A DNA stretch of 64,000 bases. It comes from an uncultured Lachnospiraceae bacterium. Its GTDB lineage: Bacteria; Bacillota; Clostridia; Lachnospirales; Lachnospiraceae. The stretch covers positions 310,001-374,000 of the forward strand of contig CAIFEV010000002.1 of the NCBI GenBank assembly GCA_903789615.1, given 5' to 3'. Both the position numbers and the translations under genes were made by a program. The notes below the pieces were generated by a model. The model saw nothing but the letters and a program-made list of their open reading frames with translations, ran no database searches and was not told the DNA's origin. Below are positions 15,723 through 24,172 of the stretch, in pieces; the first letter of the stretch is position 1; each line of letters starts with the position of its first letter.

Positions 15723-16610
15723 TCAGCCCTTGACGGCGCCGACCATGATTCCCTTCACGAAATATTTCTGAACAAACGGATAAACCAGGATGATCGGGCC
15801 GATCGTGACGATACAGGTCGCCATTTTTATGGCCTCACTCGGCATATCCTTCATGACTTCCGCCACAGCGTTGACATTCGAGGACGCGCTCAAAAACTGC
15901 AGATTGGACGTGATCGTGCGCAGCAGGAGCTGAAGCGGCTGTTTGTCCGTATCATCAATCAGCATGATGCCGAGCCACCAGTCGTTCCAGTAGTTCAGGC
16001 TGATGAACAGCGTAATCGTCGCCAGAACCGGTTTGGACAGCGGCATGATGATCTGGAAGAATGTCCTGTACTCCGACGCCCCGTCAATCTTGGCCGCCTC
16101 CACCATCTCAATCGGAATGCCACGGTAGTAATTGCGGACCAGGAAGATGTACCAGGCGTTGGCCAGATACGGCAGGATCAGCGCCCAGATCGAGTCGGTC
16201 AGATGCAGCATGTTGCGGCAGACAATGAACCACGGAACCATACCGCCGGAGAACAGCATCGTGAACAGCACAAAGAAATTCAGGAAGCTGTGGTATTTCA
16301 CTCTATCCTGCGAGATCGGATACGCCGCCATGGCATTAACGAACAGGCTCAGAAACGTTCCGACAACCGTGACAATAATGGTGATCCGGTATCCGTTGGC
16401 AATCCTCGAAAAATTCTGAAACAGAAGTTTATAAGCCGTGAAATCTACCTGCTTCGGCCAGAGGCTGAATCCGCTCTCATTGATCTCCGCCTCCGAAGTC
16501 AGAGACCCGGACAGGACCAGAATAAACGGGATCACACACAGCATCGCCGCCAGAATCAGAATGATGGCAAAAGGAAGATTGCTCCAGTTCAGTTTCTTCT
16601 TTGTATGCAT
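15723..16610 (-). CDS. Carbohydrate ABC permease, LplC/YtcP type
   Basis: 295 residues from ATG 16610, just past the preceding gene's stop. Six hydrophobic segments and the EAA loop VEAAKIDGASEYRTFFQIIM, which docks the ATPase, identify a MalG-type inner-membrane subunit. The C-terminus KYFVKGIMVGAVKG is typical of this branch. A start 13 codons upstream would overlap lplB and lacks a better ribosome site. Confidence 0.92.
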   Translation of the reverse strand: MHTKKKLNWSNLPFAIILILAAMLCVIPFILVLSGSLTSEAEINESGFSLWPKQVDFTAYKLLFQNFSRIANGYRITIIVTVVGTFLSLFVNAMAAYPISQDRVKYHSFLNFFVLFTMLFSGGMVPWFIVCRNMLHLTDSIWALILPYLANAWYIFLVRNYYRGIPIEMVEAAKIDGASEYRTFFQIIMPLSKPVLATITLFISLNYWNDWWLGIMLIDDTDKQPLQLLLRTITSNLQFLSASSNVNAVAEVMKDMPSEAIKMATCIVTIGPIILVYPFVQKYFVKGIMVGAVKG

Positions 16611-16611
16611 A

Positions 16612-17589
16612 TCAGAACAGCGCTCCTTCCGGATTGTATTTACGGGCAATCTTGTTCATGACAAGCAAAATCGCCGTCGAAAGTATCGACTGATAGAAGC
16701 CGGCGGCTGACGACATCCCGACATCCCCGTTTAAGCGGAGATTCCGGTAAATGAACGTGTCCAGCACATCCGTGGTGCTGTACAGCTGCCCGTTGTCCCC
16801 GATCAGCGCATAAAACATGCCGAAATCCGCATTCATGATCTTGCCGCAGTTTAAAAGCAGCAGCGTGATGATCGTCGGTGCGATCAGCGGAAGACTGACA
16901 TACCGGATTCTCTGCCATCTGGTCGCTCCGTCAATCTCAGCGGCTTCGTAATAGCTTGTGTCAATGGCGCCGAGCGCGGCAATATACATGACCATGCCAT
17001 AGCCGCACATCTTCCAGATTCGGAAGATGACCAGAATCAAAATCCATATGTACGGATGTTCATACCAGTTGTACGGTTCCATACCCATCAGAGCCCGGAG
17101 ATTGTTCAGACTCCCGTGTTCATAGCTGAACAGATTATAAGAAAAGAGTCCGACAACAATCCAGGAAATAAAATATGGAAGAAAAATCCCGAACTGAATT
17201 CCGCTCTTGAGTTTTTTACTGCGCAGCTCCGCGAACATTATGGCAAATGCGACCTCAATGACCAGTTCAAAAAAGATGAACAGGACATTCAGGAAGATCG
17301 TGTTGCGTGTTGCCCGAAGCGCCGCACCGGTTGAAAACAGATACTTGAAATTGCCGTACCACGGGTCCATCCACGGGCTTCCGAAGATTCCGTCTGAAAA
17401 GTTAAAATCCTTGAACGCCGTGACCAGTCCGAACATCGGCAGATAGTTGAATATGATTAGCAGTACTGCCGCCGGAATGAACATGCTGTACAGAGGAGCG
17501 TTTTTCTTCATCTCATACAGAAAGCCTTTGAATCCGCGCCGCTCTCGTTTGCAGTACGGCCGGGTATCCGGCCGTTTTCGTTTTCCCAT
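16612..17589 (-). CDS. Carbohydrate ABC permease, LplB/YteP type
   Basis: 325 residues from ATG 17589. Earlier in-frame codons run into the regulatory gap and were rejected. Membrane segments include PLYSMFIPAAVLLIIFNYLP. The EAA motif YEAAEIDGATRWQRIRYVSL binds the missing ATPase. It is the first gene of the six-gene operon and is divergent from the AraC sensor-regulator. As is common in Firmicutes, no ATPase gene accompanies it, so a shared MsmX/MsmK-type subunit elsewhere is expected. Confidence 0.92.
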   Translation of the reverse strand: MGKRKRPDTRPYCKRERRGFKGFLYEMKKNAPLYSMFIPAAVLLIIFNYLPMFGLVTAFKDFNFSDGIFGSPWMDPWYGNFKYLFSTGAALRATRNTIFLNVLFIFFELVIEVAFAIMFAELRSKKLKSGIQFGIFLPYFISWIVVGLFSYNLFSYEHGSLNNLRALMGMEPYNWYEHPYIWILILVIFRIWKMCGYGMVMYIAALGAIDTSYYEAAEIDGATRWQRIRYVSLPLIAPTIITLLLLNCGKIMNADFGMFYALIGDNGQLYSTTDVLDTFIYRNLRLNGDVGMSSAAGFYQSILSTAILLVMNKIARKYNPEGALF

Positions 17590-17716
17590 TTTCCAAATCC
17601 CCCTGTTCTCTCTTGCGTTCTGTGTTATCTTTTGTTTCCGCGCTTTGTCTTTGACTGTGTCTACGATACCTCCCGCCGGGACATCCGGTAAACTCCGGGT
17701 CCTCCCGAAACACTGT

Positions 17717-17765
17717 GAAAACAGAACAATCAGCTGTCCCACAGACTCAGAAAACTGTACAATCA
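17717..17765. promoter_or_regulatory. Paired direct repeats, candidate AraC-regulator boxes
   Basis: GAAAACAGAACAATCA (17717-17732) and GAAAACTGTACAATCA (17750-17765) agree at 14 of 16 bases and are 33 bp apart, about three helical turns. They lie in the 243-bp divergent gap (17590-17832) between lplB and the AraC sensor gene. Same-face direct repeats are the usual binding layout for AraC-family dimers. A weak promoter towards lplB (TTTACC, 18 bp, TATCGT) lies downstream, near 17663-17692. Confidence 0.6.
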
Positions 17766-17832
17766 CTCCGAAAACCGGGGAATTGTATTTCAAAATCGTG
17801 ATTTCTGAAGCATATTCATGTAAAATAAAGTC

Positions 17833-20109
17833 ATGGAAAATGTGAAGAAAAACAGACTCAGAGCACTGTATAAAATGCCCTATTTCAGAAAAATGGTCCT
17901 GATCTACGGCCTTCTCATGGCCGCTCTCGCCGCAATACTGGCCATCGTCTACTACAGACAGTATGACTCTGCCTTCCGGGACCACACAAACCGTCTGATC
18001 CAGGAGGAACTGCAAAGCTCAAGCCGCTCCTTTAACGATTTGCAGTCCAATATGGACCAGATCAACAGCACGCTGAATGTAGACCGGAACACCAACACGT
18101 TCATTTCTCTGACAGAGTTTGACCCGGCCGTAACATATCAGACCTCCCAGAGCCTTAAGAATATTATGATGGCGAATCCGTACATATATGAAGCGGCTCT
18201 TTGCAACACACTGAATCAGGAATCTGTATGCTCCGGTGCCGATACGCTGGATCTTCAGGAAGGGCTGCGACGGCTTGACAGCATTCGTGGTTCCGGTATA
18301 TATACGGCACAGCTTCAGGGAACAGACAGCGGTATGTCTGTTCTTGTATTTGCCTATCCCTTCTATGCGCTCACCTACAACGACGCTCCGAACGGAATCT
18401 TTCTCGTCGTCCCGACAGAGCGGCTGCTCTCCGGAATCCCGGGCTTTGATGGCAATGCGCAGCAGATTGTAACAGCAGATGGAACCGTGCTGCTGCAGTC
18501 CGCGGAAAACGAACTCTTCCCTTCGGATCCGGATTACCTGTGCCAGGCCCTCGCCGCCATACAGGCTGTTGGACAGGATTGTGGCTCTGTAGAACTGCAG
18601 GGGTCCGGCGCTGCCTATACCTGTTCCTACTACACGGACGCATCCGACGGCCTGATATATCTGCGGTATACGAGCTACACCCGCCTGCTGTCCCCTCTGA
18701 CCCGTACCCGCAATCTGTTTCTGATGATTTCCCTGCTCATCATCGCTGCCGCCGCCATCGCCCAGTTCTTTGTCTCCCGGAAGATGTATCAGCCGATCCG
18801 CGAAATAACCGATGAGCTCGGGCAGTCGAAATACAGATCCGCCGGAAGCGCAGGGAATCCGGCCGCCGCCAGTCCCAATGAATTTCAGCTGATCCGGAAT
18901 GTCTATCACAACGCCCTGCAGGAAATAGATAATCTGGAAAAAGAAAAAGCGGTCTATATACTCCGCCGCAGAAATGATCTTCTCAAAAATATCGTGCTGG
19001 ACGGAACAGATGCCGGGCGCATGGCACAGGCGCTTGCGGACACCGGATGTCCGGTCCAGTTTTCCGGATGCTTTCTTGCCTCATTTCTGATTGAGGACGC
19101 TGATGAAGGTCTGCTGCTTCCCATGGTCATTCACGATATCCAGCAGATCCTGGCCGAAACCATGTGCCCGGATTATCAGACGGAGATTATTCAGACCGGA
19201 AATACGGAGATAGTACTGCTGATTTCCACTACAGCAAATGCTGAATCCACCTTTGATCAGCTGATTCAGCAACTGGAAAAAGCCCGGGACAGTATTCTGT
19301 CCCGGTACACTCTGAAACTGAATATCGGTCTTGACGGAATCATCGAATCCGCTTCCGATGTCCATCCGGTTTATCTGCGTGTGCGTGAGCTGCAGAACAA
19401 CCGCTTTGTGCTCGGAGAAAATCAGGTGATCTGCCGCCGGAGAGTCCTGGACCAGCTGGATGACCCGTTAAACATCCCGGACAGACTGATGTCAGACATC
19501 ATCCGCGCCATGCTGGAAAACCGCGGTCGAGAATTCCGGGAATATCTGGATTCTCTCATCACAACGCTGAAACGCTACTCCTGCCGGACAGCGCGGCTTC
19601 TCTTCACACGGCTTTACATCGATACGCTCTCGGAAATGCGCAGCCACGGGATGAATCTTCCCACAGAGTATCTCACGGAAGACAGCTTTTCTCCCGCAAC
19701 TCTCGAAGAAGGGCAGCGCTATATGCTCGCGCTGTTTGAAACCTGTCAGAACCGGGCCCGTGAGATCGAGAAGCTGAAGGAAAACAAACACTACAGCACC
19801 ATCAAGGACAGCGAGGACTATGTCCTGAAGCACTACATGGAACCATCCCTGAATGTCGATCAGATCGCCGCACGGTACGGATACACCGCCAATTACTTCG
19901 CCCGCATTTTCAAAAGCATCAACGGGACATACATCAACGATTACATCCGCGAAGTCCGTATCATGAAAGCGAAGGAGATGCTCCAGAACAGCAGCATGAC
20001 GATCAGTGAAATTGCCATCGCCTCCGGCTTTTCAACCTCGAACTATTTCTACTCAATATTCAAAAAGGAGACCGGTCTGACTCCGACCGCCTACCGGATG
20101 TCCGGCTGA
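17833..20109 (+). CDS. Membrane-bound AraC family sensor-regulator
   Basis: 758 residues. One transmembrane helix near residues 17-35 and a second near 289-311 (FLMISLLIIAAAAIAQFFV) enclose an extracellular sensor region of about 250 residues, probably Cache-like. A short HAMP-like linker follows (KMYQPIREITDELG), then a cytoplasmic middle domain, and a C-terminal AraC double HTH from about 658 (LNVDQIAARYGYTANYFARIF, MTISEIAIASGFSTSNYFYSI). It would sense an external ligand and directly switch on the divergent LplB-LplC-SBP-esterase-GH88-GH43 operon without a separate kinase. The adjacent direct repeats are its likely targets. Confidence 0.9.
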   Translation: MENVKKNRLRALYKMPYFRKMVLIYGLLMAALAAILAIVYYRQYDSAFRDHTNRLIQEELQSSSRSFNDLQSNMDQINSTLNVDRNTNTFISLTEFDPAVTYQTSQSLKNIMMANPYIYEAALCNTLNQESVCSGADTLDLQEGLRRLDSIRGSGIYTAQLQGTDSGMSVLVFAYPFYALTYNDAPNGIFLVVPTERLLSGIPGFDGNAQQIVTADGTVLLQSAENELFPSDPDYLCQALAAIQAVGQDCGSVELQGSGAAYTCSYYTDASDGLIYLRYTSYTRLLSPLTRTRNLFLMISLLIIAAAAIAQFFVSRKMYQPIREITDELGQSKYRSAGSAGNPAAASPNEFQLIRNVYHNALQEIDNLEKEKAVYILRRRNDLLKNIVLDGTDAGRMAQALADTGCPVQFSGCFLASFLIEDADEGLLLPMVIHDIQQILAETMCPDYQTEIIQTGNTEIVLLISTTANAESTFDQLIQQLEKARDSILSRYTLKLNIGLDGIIESASDVHPVYLRVRELQNNRFVLGENQVICRRRVLDQLDDPLNIPDRLMSDIIRAMLENRGREFREYLDSLITTLKRYSCRTARLLFTRLYIDTLSEMRSHGMNLPTEYLTEDSFSPATLEEGQRYMLALFETCQNRAREIEKLKENKHYSTIKDSEDYVLKHYMEPSLNVDQIAARYGYTANYFARIFKSINGTYINDYIREVRIMKAKEMLQNSSMTISEIAIASGFSTSNYFYSIFKKETGLTPTAYRMSG

Positions 20110-20275
20110 AGCGCCCCGCCTGTCAGCGTTTCAGAGGATGCTGTACGCTCCGATGATGCCGCTCTTCGCTCTGGGACTCACCTGAAAGACCGGCTTTATC
20201 CCCGTCTCTTTATTGGCTGATTACATTTTTTACACGAGTTTTCTCTTATGCTGTCCGCAGCTTACAGGCACTCCG

Positions 20276-20941
20276 TCAGTTTTCTGCATCCAGCTGCAGA
20301 AGCAGCGCCATCTTGAAGGGATGATCGGCTCTCACAAAATGCCGGCCGTTCTTGTCAAACCGGAAGTTCTCTCCCGCATGAATGCGGTGTTCCTTCCCTT
20401 CGTAACCGATGACAGCCTCGCCTTCCAGCGCAAAGATGAGCGCCTCGCCCGGTGCCGCGTGCTCGGTAAGACCGGTCCCAGCGTCAAAGCTCATCAGCAC
20501 GAATTTCATGTGCGAGCTGTTGATCAGATCCATGTTGACGATCTTCCCCTCCTGAACGGGAATGAGGTTCTTAAGTTCAAAAACTTCTCCTGCCTGTAAT
20601 GTATTGTTCATATCAGAATCCTTTCCCACGGGTATCTCCGTGTACACACTGTCTGTCAGAGCCCGAATGCCTACCGCTTCGTCTGCCGGGACGACAAAGA
20701 TTTGTCCCGCGCCAAGCTCCCTGGATAGTCCGTGCCCTGTATATGCTGTCATCTTCCCCCGTGACGCGATCCACAGCTTCGGATGCGTGTAGCTCTCCGC
20801 GCTGATGTCCGTGCCTGCCGCCAGGGAAAAGACCTGGGTCTCCCTGTCCCCTGCCTGAAACGCGGCACCTGAAATCGTACATCCCGGCACCGGCCTGTTT
20901 TCCTCTGCAATGGAGAATACCCGTCCTGCGGCTGCGCTCAT
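20276..20941 (-). CDS. Two-cupin domain protein
   Basis: 221 residues from ATG 20941 (AAAGGAGCGAAAGAA upstream). The first cupin spans about residues 30-105 (SYTHPKLWIASRGKM, AGQIFVVPADE), and the second about 130-215 (EHAAPGEALIFALEGEAVI, HRIHAGENFRFDKNGRHFV). In the second, the His and Glu residues expected to bind metal are visible. Such small bicupins can be sugar isomerases, dioxygenases or stress sensors, so no specific reaction is claimed. It follows the clan GH-D hydrolase gene on the same strand after a 167-bp gap and is the last gene of the alpha-galactoside cluster. The 20110-20275 gap holds only a 29-codon open stretch. Confidence 0.78.
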   Translation of the reverse strand: MSAAAGRVFSIAEENRPVPGCTISGAAFQAGDRETQVFSLAAGTDISAESYTHPKLWIASRGKMTAYTGHGLSRELGAGQIFVVPADEAVGIRALTDSVYTEIPVGKDSDMNNTLQAGEVFELKNLIPVQEGKIVNMDLINSSHMKFVLMSFDAGTGLTEHAAPGEALIFALEGEAVIGYEGKEHRIHAGENFRFDKNGRHFVRADHPFKMALLLQLDAEN

Positions 20942-21108
20942 TTCTTTCGCTCCTTTCCCTGTCATTGCAGACAAGATACAGCATTGCAAGGCGCTTTTCT
21001 GTTGTGCAGGCAACTGATCAGATTTCCGGATACATCCAGTGCCCTGTTCACGCACCAGTAAACAATCCCATACACGGCAAATACAAGCGCCGTGACACAG
21101 ATCCTTTA

Positions 21109-22743
21109 TCAATAGTCCGTCAGCCTCGCCGTATACAGATTTCTGTCCGGCGCGAAGCTCACGCCGCCCGCCGGGTACCAGTGGTACCGGACAGTCTCGT
21201 CACCGTCCTGCCAGAGGTCCGGGCAGGTATTGTCCGTCCAGTCCAGCGGGACAGCGTGATGCTCTCCGCGGGCAGCCATGGCCATGATCTGCGAGAGCTC
21301 CCGCATCTGATCACCTGTCAGGACGCCCGGCTTCACCGAGAGAAAAAGTGCCGTGCCGGAGCGTGCAATTACCTCAGCCCACTGACGGTTCTGCTCCCAG
21401 GCGATCTTTCCCGTGATCCCGACGCAGTCCGCATCCGCGTCAAAAAATGTGCCGTGCTGCATGAGACGGAATGCCAGCGTGTTCACGCCGACCGCACGTG
21501 TGCGCTCCCAGCCGATTCCGCTGGTGTCATCGCCGACCCGGTCCAGATGCATAAGCCCCGCACCGAGATGTCCCACCGTGTTGCAGCCGAGGATAAGCGC
21601 ACCGTACGGCGCGGCAGCCTGCAGGATCCCCTCATACAGACCGGTGACAGCCTCCGCCGTGGTGCGGCCCCTGTCGGCGAAGTGCCAGGTTCCGTCCGTC
21701 ACAAGCGGATGCATCTCAAAGCCCCATTTACCGGTCAGATCAAAGGTGGAAAAATCATGCTTGATCAGGCGGTACCCGTTTTCGCACAATGTCCGGATAT
21801 CTTCCATGACAAATGCAAGCGCATCCGGCACTGTCGGGTCAAGGCAGTCGCGGCAGGAAAGTTTCCAGTCCGCCGGAATTTCCGGGGCGTCATTTAGCAG
21901 TGGGCGCAGCCAGATGCCGGGTATTGCCCCGCGCTTTTTGATTTCACCGGCAAGCCCCTTCATGTCCGGAAATCGGCTGTTTCCCTCCCGCCAGGGGCCT
22001 CCGATGTACGCCCCGCCGGGTATTCTCTCCTTCTGCCATCCGTCGTCGATCACCATGTACGGGCGGTTCCCGTTTCCTCTTGTCAGCTGTGCCAGAAGGT
22101 CTGTGTCCTGCAGAATGGCCTCCTGTGAGCTGTTCCCGTATGCATAATACCAGTTATTGCTGCCGTACACAGGGGTGCCCGGCAGAATCGGATCCGGGCA
22201 CATAACCCGGCAGAAATCCCTGCCCGCCTCCATGGCAGAAAGGCCCGCGTAAACCCGGGACACGACCGTGCACACGGAAAGGGTGCGCCCGGAAAGCTCT
22301 ACACCTTCTCCGCCGCAGCGCACGTCCATATACAGACTGATTCCGGAGGTGTCCGCCTGCCAGAAGCAGAAGGATTTCGGGCGGACCTTCACGCCGATCC
22401 CGAGCACCTGACTTTCCTTTTCCGACAAGACAAGAAAATACCAGGGCAGGATGCGGGCCGCCGATACGCCGGTCCACTCCATGTCTCCGTATCCTCTCTC
22501 CCAGGCATCCCCGAAGATCTTCTTTCCCCGGATCAGGTCCTCACAGTTCCAGCGCAGCCGTATGGAAGAGAGCGGGCGATCCGCCTGAGCGCGCACCGTG
22601 ACGCCGCCATCTTCTTCCTGTACCAGGCTCACGCGCACGTCTCGGAAGTTCCCGTCCGCCCCGTGAAATATCCCATCATTTGTTTGTATCTCCCAGTAAT
22701 CCGGCGCCAGCCAGTTCACTGCTGCTGCTATGTTTTCCGCCAT
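21109..22743 (-). CDS. Clan GH-D glycoside hydrolase (alpha-galactosidase-like)
   Basis: 544 residues, cytosolic. The barrel motifs are RPYMVIDDGWQKERI (residues 227-241), LIKHDFSTFD with the probable nucleophile Asp 330, and DRVGDDTSGIGWERTR (residues 401-416) with the acid/base region. NNWYYAYGN and GIWLRPLLND also fit GH36/GH31-like barrels. It is much shorter than the 743-residue GH36 enzyme of the same cluster and differs in its N-terminal domain, so it may act on another linkage, such as alpha-GalNAc or a modified galactoside. A strong terminator separates it from the upstream genes, so it may have its own promoter. Confidence 0.78.
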   Translation of the reverse strand: MAENIAAAVNWLAPDYWEIQTNDGIFHGADGNFRDVRVSLVQEEDGGVTVRAQADRPLSSIRLRWNCEDLIRGKKIFGDAWERGYGDMEWTGVSAARILPWYFLVLSEKESQVLGIGVKVRPKSFCFWQADTSGISLYMDVRCGGEGVELSGRTLSVCTVVSRVYAGLSAMEAGRDFCRVMCPDPILPGTPVYGSNNWYYAYGNSSQEAILQDTDLLAQLTRGNGNRPYMVIDDGWQKERIPGGAYIGGPWREGNSRFPDMKGLAGEIKKRGAIPGIWLRPLLNDAPEIPADWKLSCRDCLDPTVPDALAFVMEDIRTLCENGYRLIKHDFSTFDLTGKWGFEMHPLVTDGTWHFADRGRTTAEAVTGLYEGILQAAAPYGALILGCNTVGHLGAGLMHLDRVGDDTSGIGWERTRAVGVNTLAFRLMQHGTFFDADADCVGITGKIAWEQNRQWAEVIARSGTALFLSVKPGVLTGDQMRELSQIMAMAARGEHHAVPLDWTDNTCPDLWQDGDETVRYHWYPAGGVSFAPDRNLYTARLTDY

Positions 22744-22764
22744 ATTTTCCTCCTAACCGGCTTC

Positions 22765-22819
22765 AAAAAAGGGCTGTGAAAATCCTTCTCATTTTAAAAA
22801 TGGAAAGTTTTTCACAGCC
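22765..22819 (-). terminator. Rho-independent terminator of the MsmE-to-zinc-ribbon operon
   Basis: On the minus strand GGCTGTGAAAA (22809-22819) pairs perfectly over 11 bp with TTTTCACAGCC (22772-22782) and is followed by CTTTTTT. The loop contains a smaller CATTTT/AAAATG hairpin. Confidence 0.85.
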
Positions 22820-22824
22820 TTTGT

Positions 22825-23019
22825 TCACTGAAACAGTGCGCAGCCCTGCCTGCGGTAATACGCAATCATCTCATGCAGGCGGGAGACCGGCACGCGGTAA
22901 TGTGCCGCAATGCAGTCCAGGCAGTAGTACTCCACCGCCCCGCGGTTAATGAATTTCATCGTCGCCGCCACATCCAGCCGCTCCAGTTTTTTCCCGCACC
23001 GGGCGCAGTATTCCGTCAT
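22825..23019 (-). CDS. Small double-CxxC zinc-ribbon protein
   Basis: 64 residues from ATG 23019 (GGAGGCAGGAAACCACAA upstream). YCARCGKKL near the start and YYCLDCIAAHY in the middle give two CxxC knuckles about 30 residues apart, the pattern of a zinc ribbon. A helical basic tail follows (VSRLHEMIAYYRRQG). It begins 20 bp after the GH27 stop in the same transcript and is followed at once by a terminator. No function is recognised; a nucleic-acid or partner-protein adaptor role is only a guess. Confidence 0.7.
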   Translation of the reverse strand: MTEYCARCGKKLERLDVAATMKFINRGAVEYYCLDCIAAHYRVPVSRLHEMIAYYRRQGCALFQ

Positions 23020-23038
23020 TTGTGGTTTCCTGCCTCCG

Positions 23039-24172
23039 TCACTTCCGGTCTGCCACCCGGCAGCGGAAAACGGCACAGCCGTACGGCTCGAGATCCCAGA
23101 AGACGGTTCCCTCTCGGGGCGCCGTCTCCTTTCCGCTCCAGACTTCCCGCATCACAAGCGTCTTTCCGGTGCTCACCGGAAGGCCGATCTCATCGATGTT
23201 GAAGCGCGCAGTCACTTTCGAATCTTCCATGTTAAAGCAGCCGACGGCCACATCGCCATCTTCCAGGAGTTTCGCATAGATTTTAATGCCGGAATCCGCC
23301 ATCATCGGCGTGAGCGCAAACGGCTGACTGTACCAGCCGTCCTGATTGATCCGGATCATTTCCCGGTTTGTGAGCGTCTGACGCGTCACCTCGTCCATAT
23401 CACGGATGTCGCAGCCGATCATCAGCGGCGAGCCCATAAACGCCCAGAGCGAGAAATGCGTCCGGTACTGTACGTCACTGCAGCCGGCCAGACCCACATT
23501 TCCCTTTCCGTGCATTCCGACGATCAGCATATCCATGTCATTGAAGCATCCGTGTCCGTTATAGGGCAGCAGCGCGTCCTGCCGGTCCGCCAGGTCTTTT
23601 ACCGACTCCCATGTGTCGAAAATATCCCCGGTCGAGCGCCAGATGGACGCCCCGGTCGTCTTGATCCACTCCTGCGTCTCGTCCGATCCCCAGGAACAGG
23701 CGGCAAACAGAATGTCCCGCCCGCAGTTTGCGAGCGCCAGCCCCATCCGGCGGTACAGATACTTTCCCGGAATGATCGGGCTGTGGTAGCAGTAGTCATA
23801 CTTCAGATAGTCCACGCCCCACTTTGCAAATGTCGCCGCGTCCGTGAACTCATGCTCAAAGCTTCCCGGATACCCCGCGCAGGTTTGCGTGCCGGCGCAG
23901 GAGTACATCCCGAATTTCAGGCCCTTCCCGTGAACATAGTCCGCGAGATACTTCATCCCGTGCGGAAACTTCGCGGGATCCGCCACCAGACGGCCCGCCT
24001 CGTCTCTCTCCTTTAAAGACCAGCAGTCGTCAATGACAAGATACTCATAGCCCGCGTCCAGAAGTCCCGTGTCTGCCATCACATCCGCGGTTTTCAGAAT
24101 CAGATCCTCGCTGATGTCATTTCCGAATGTATTCCAGGAATTCCATCCCATCGGCGGCCTGTCAATTCTCAT
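23039..24172 (-). CDS. GH27 alpha-galactosidase
   Basis: 377 residues from ATG 24172 with GGGAGGAAGAGT upstream. The family signature PPMGWNSWNTFG opens the protein. VIDDCWS, LKYDYCYH with nucleophile Asp 126, and WRSTGDIFDTW with acid/base Asp 183 complete the GH27 active site, with a C-terminal beta domain. It removes terminal alpha-1,3/1,4/1,6-linked galactose and can include blood-group-B-active forms. No signal peptide, so it works on imported oligosaccharides. It overlaps the GH36 gene by 11 bp, implying coupled translation. Confidence 0.93.
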   Translation of the reverse strand: MRIDRPPMGWNSWNTFGNDISEDLILKTADVMADTGLLDAGYEYLVIDDCWSLKERDEAGRLVADPAKFPHGMKYLADYVHGKGLKFGMYSCAGTQTCAGYPGSFEHEFTDAATFAKWGVDYLKYDYCYHSPIIPGKYLYRRMGLALANCGRDILFAACSWGSDETQEWIKTTGASIWRSTGDIFDTWESVKDLADRQDALLPYNGHGCFNDMDMLIVGMHGKGNVGLAGCSDVQYRTHFSLWAFMGSPLMIGCDIRDMDEVTRQTLTNREMIRINQDGWYSQPFALTPMMADSGIKIYAKLLEDGDVAVGCFNMEDSKVTARFNIDEIGLPVSTGKTLVMREVWSGKETAPREGTVFWDLEPYGCAVFRCRVADRK

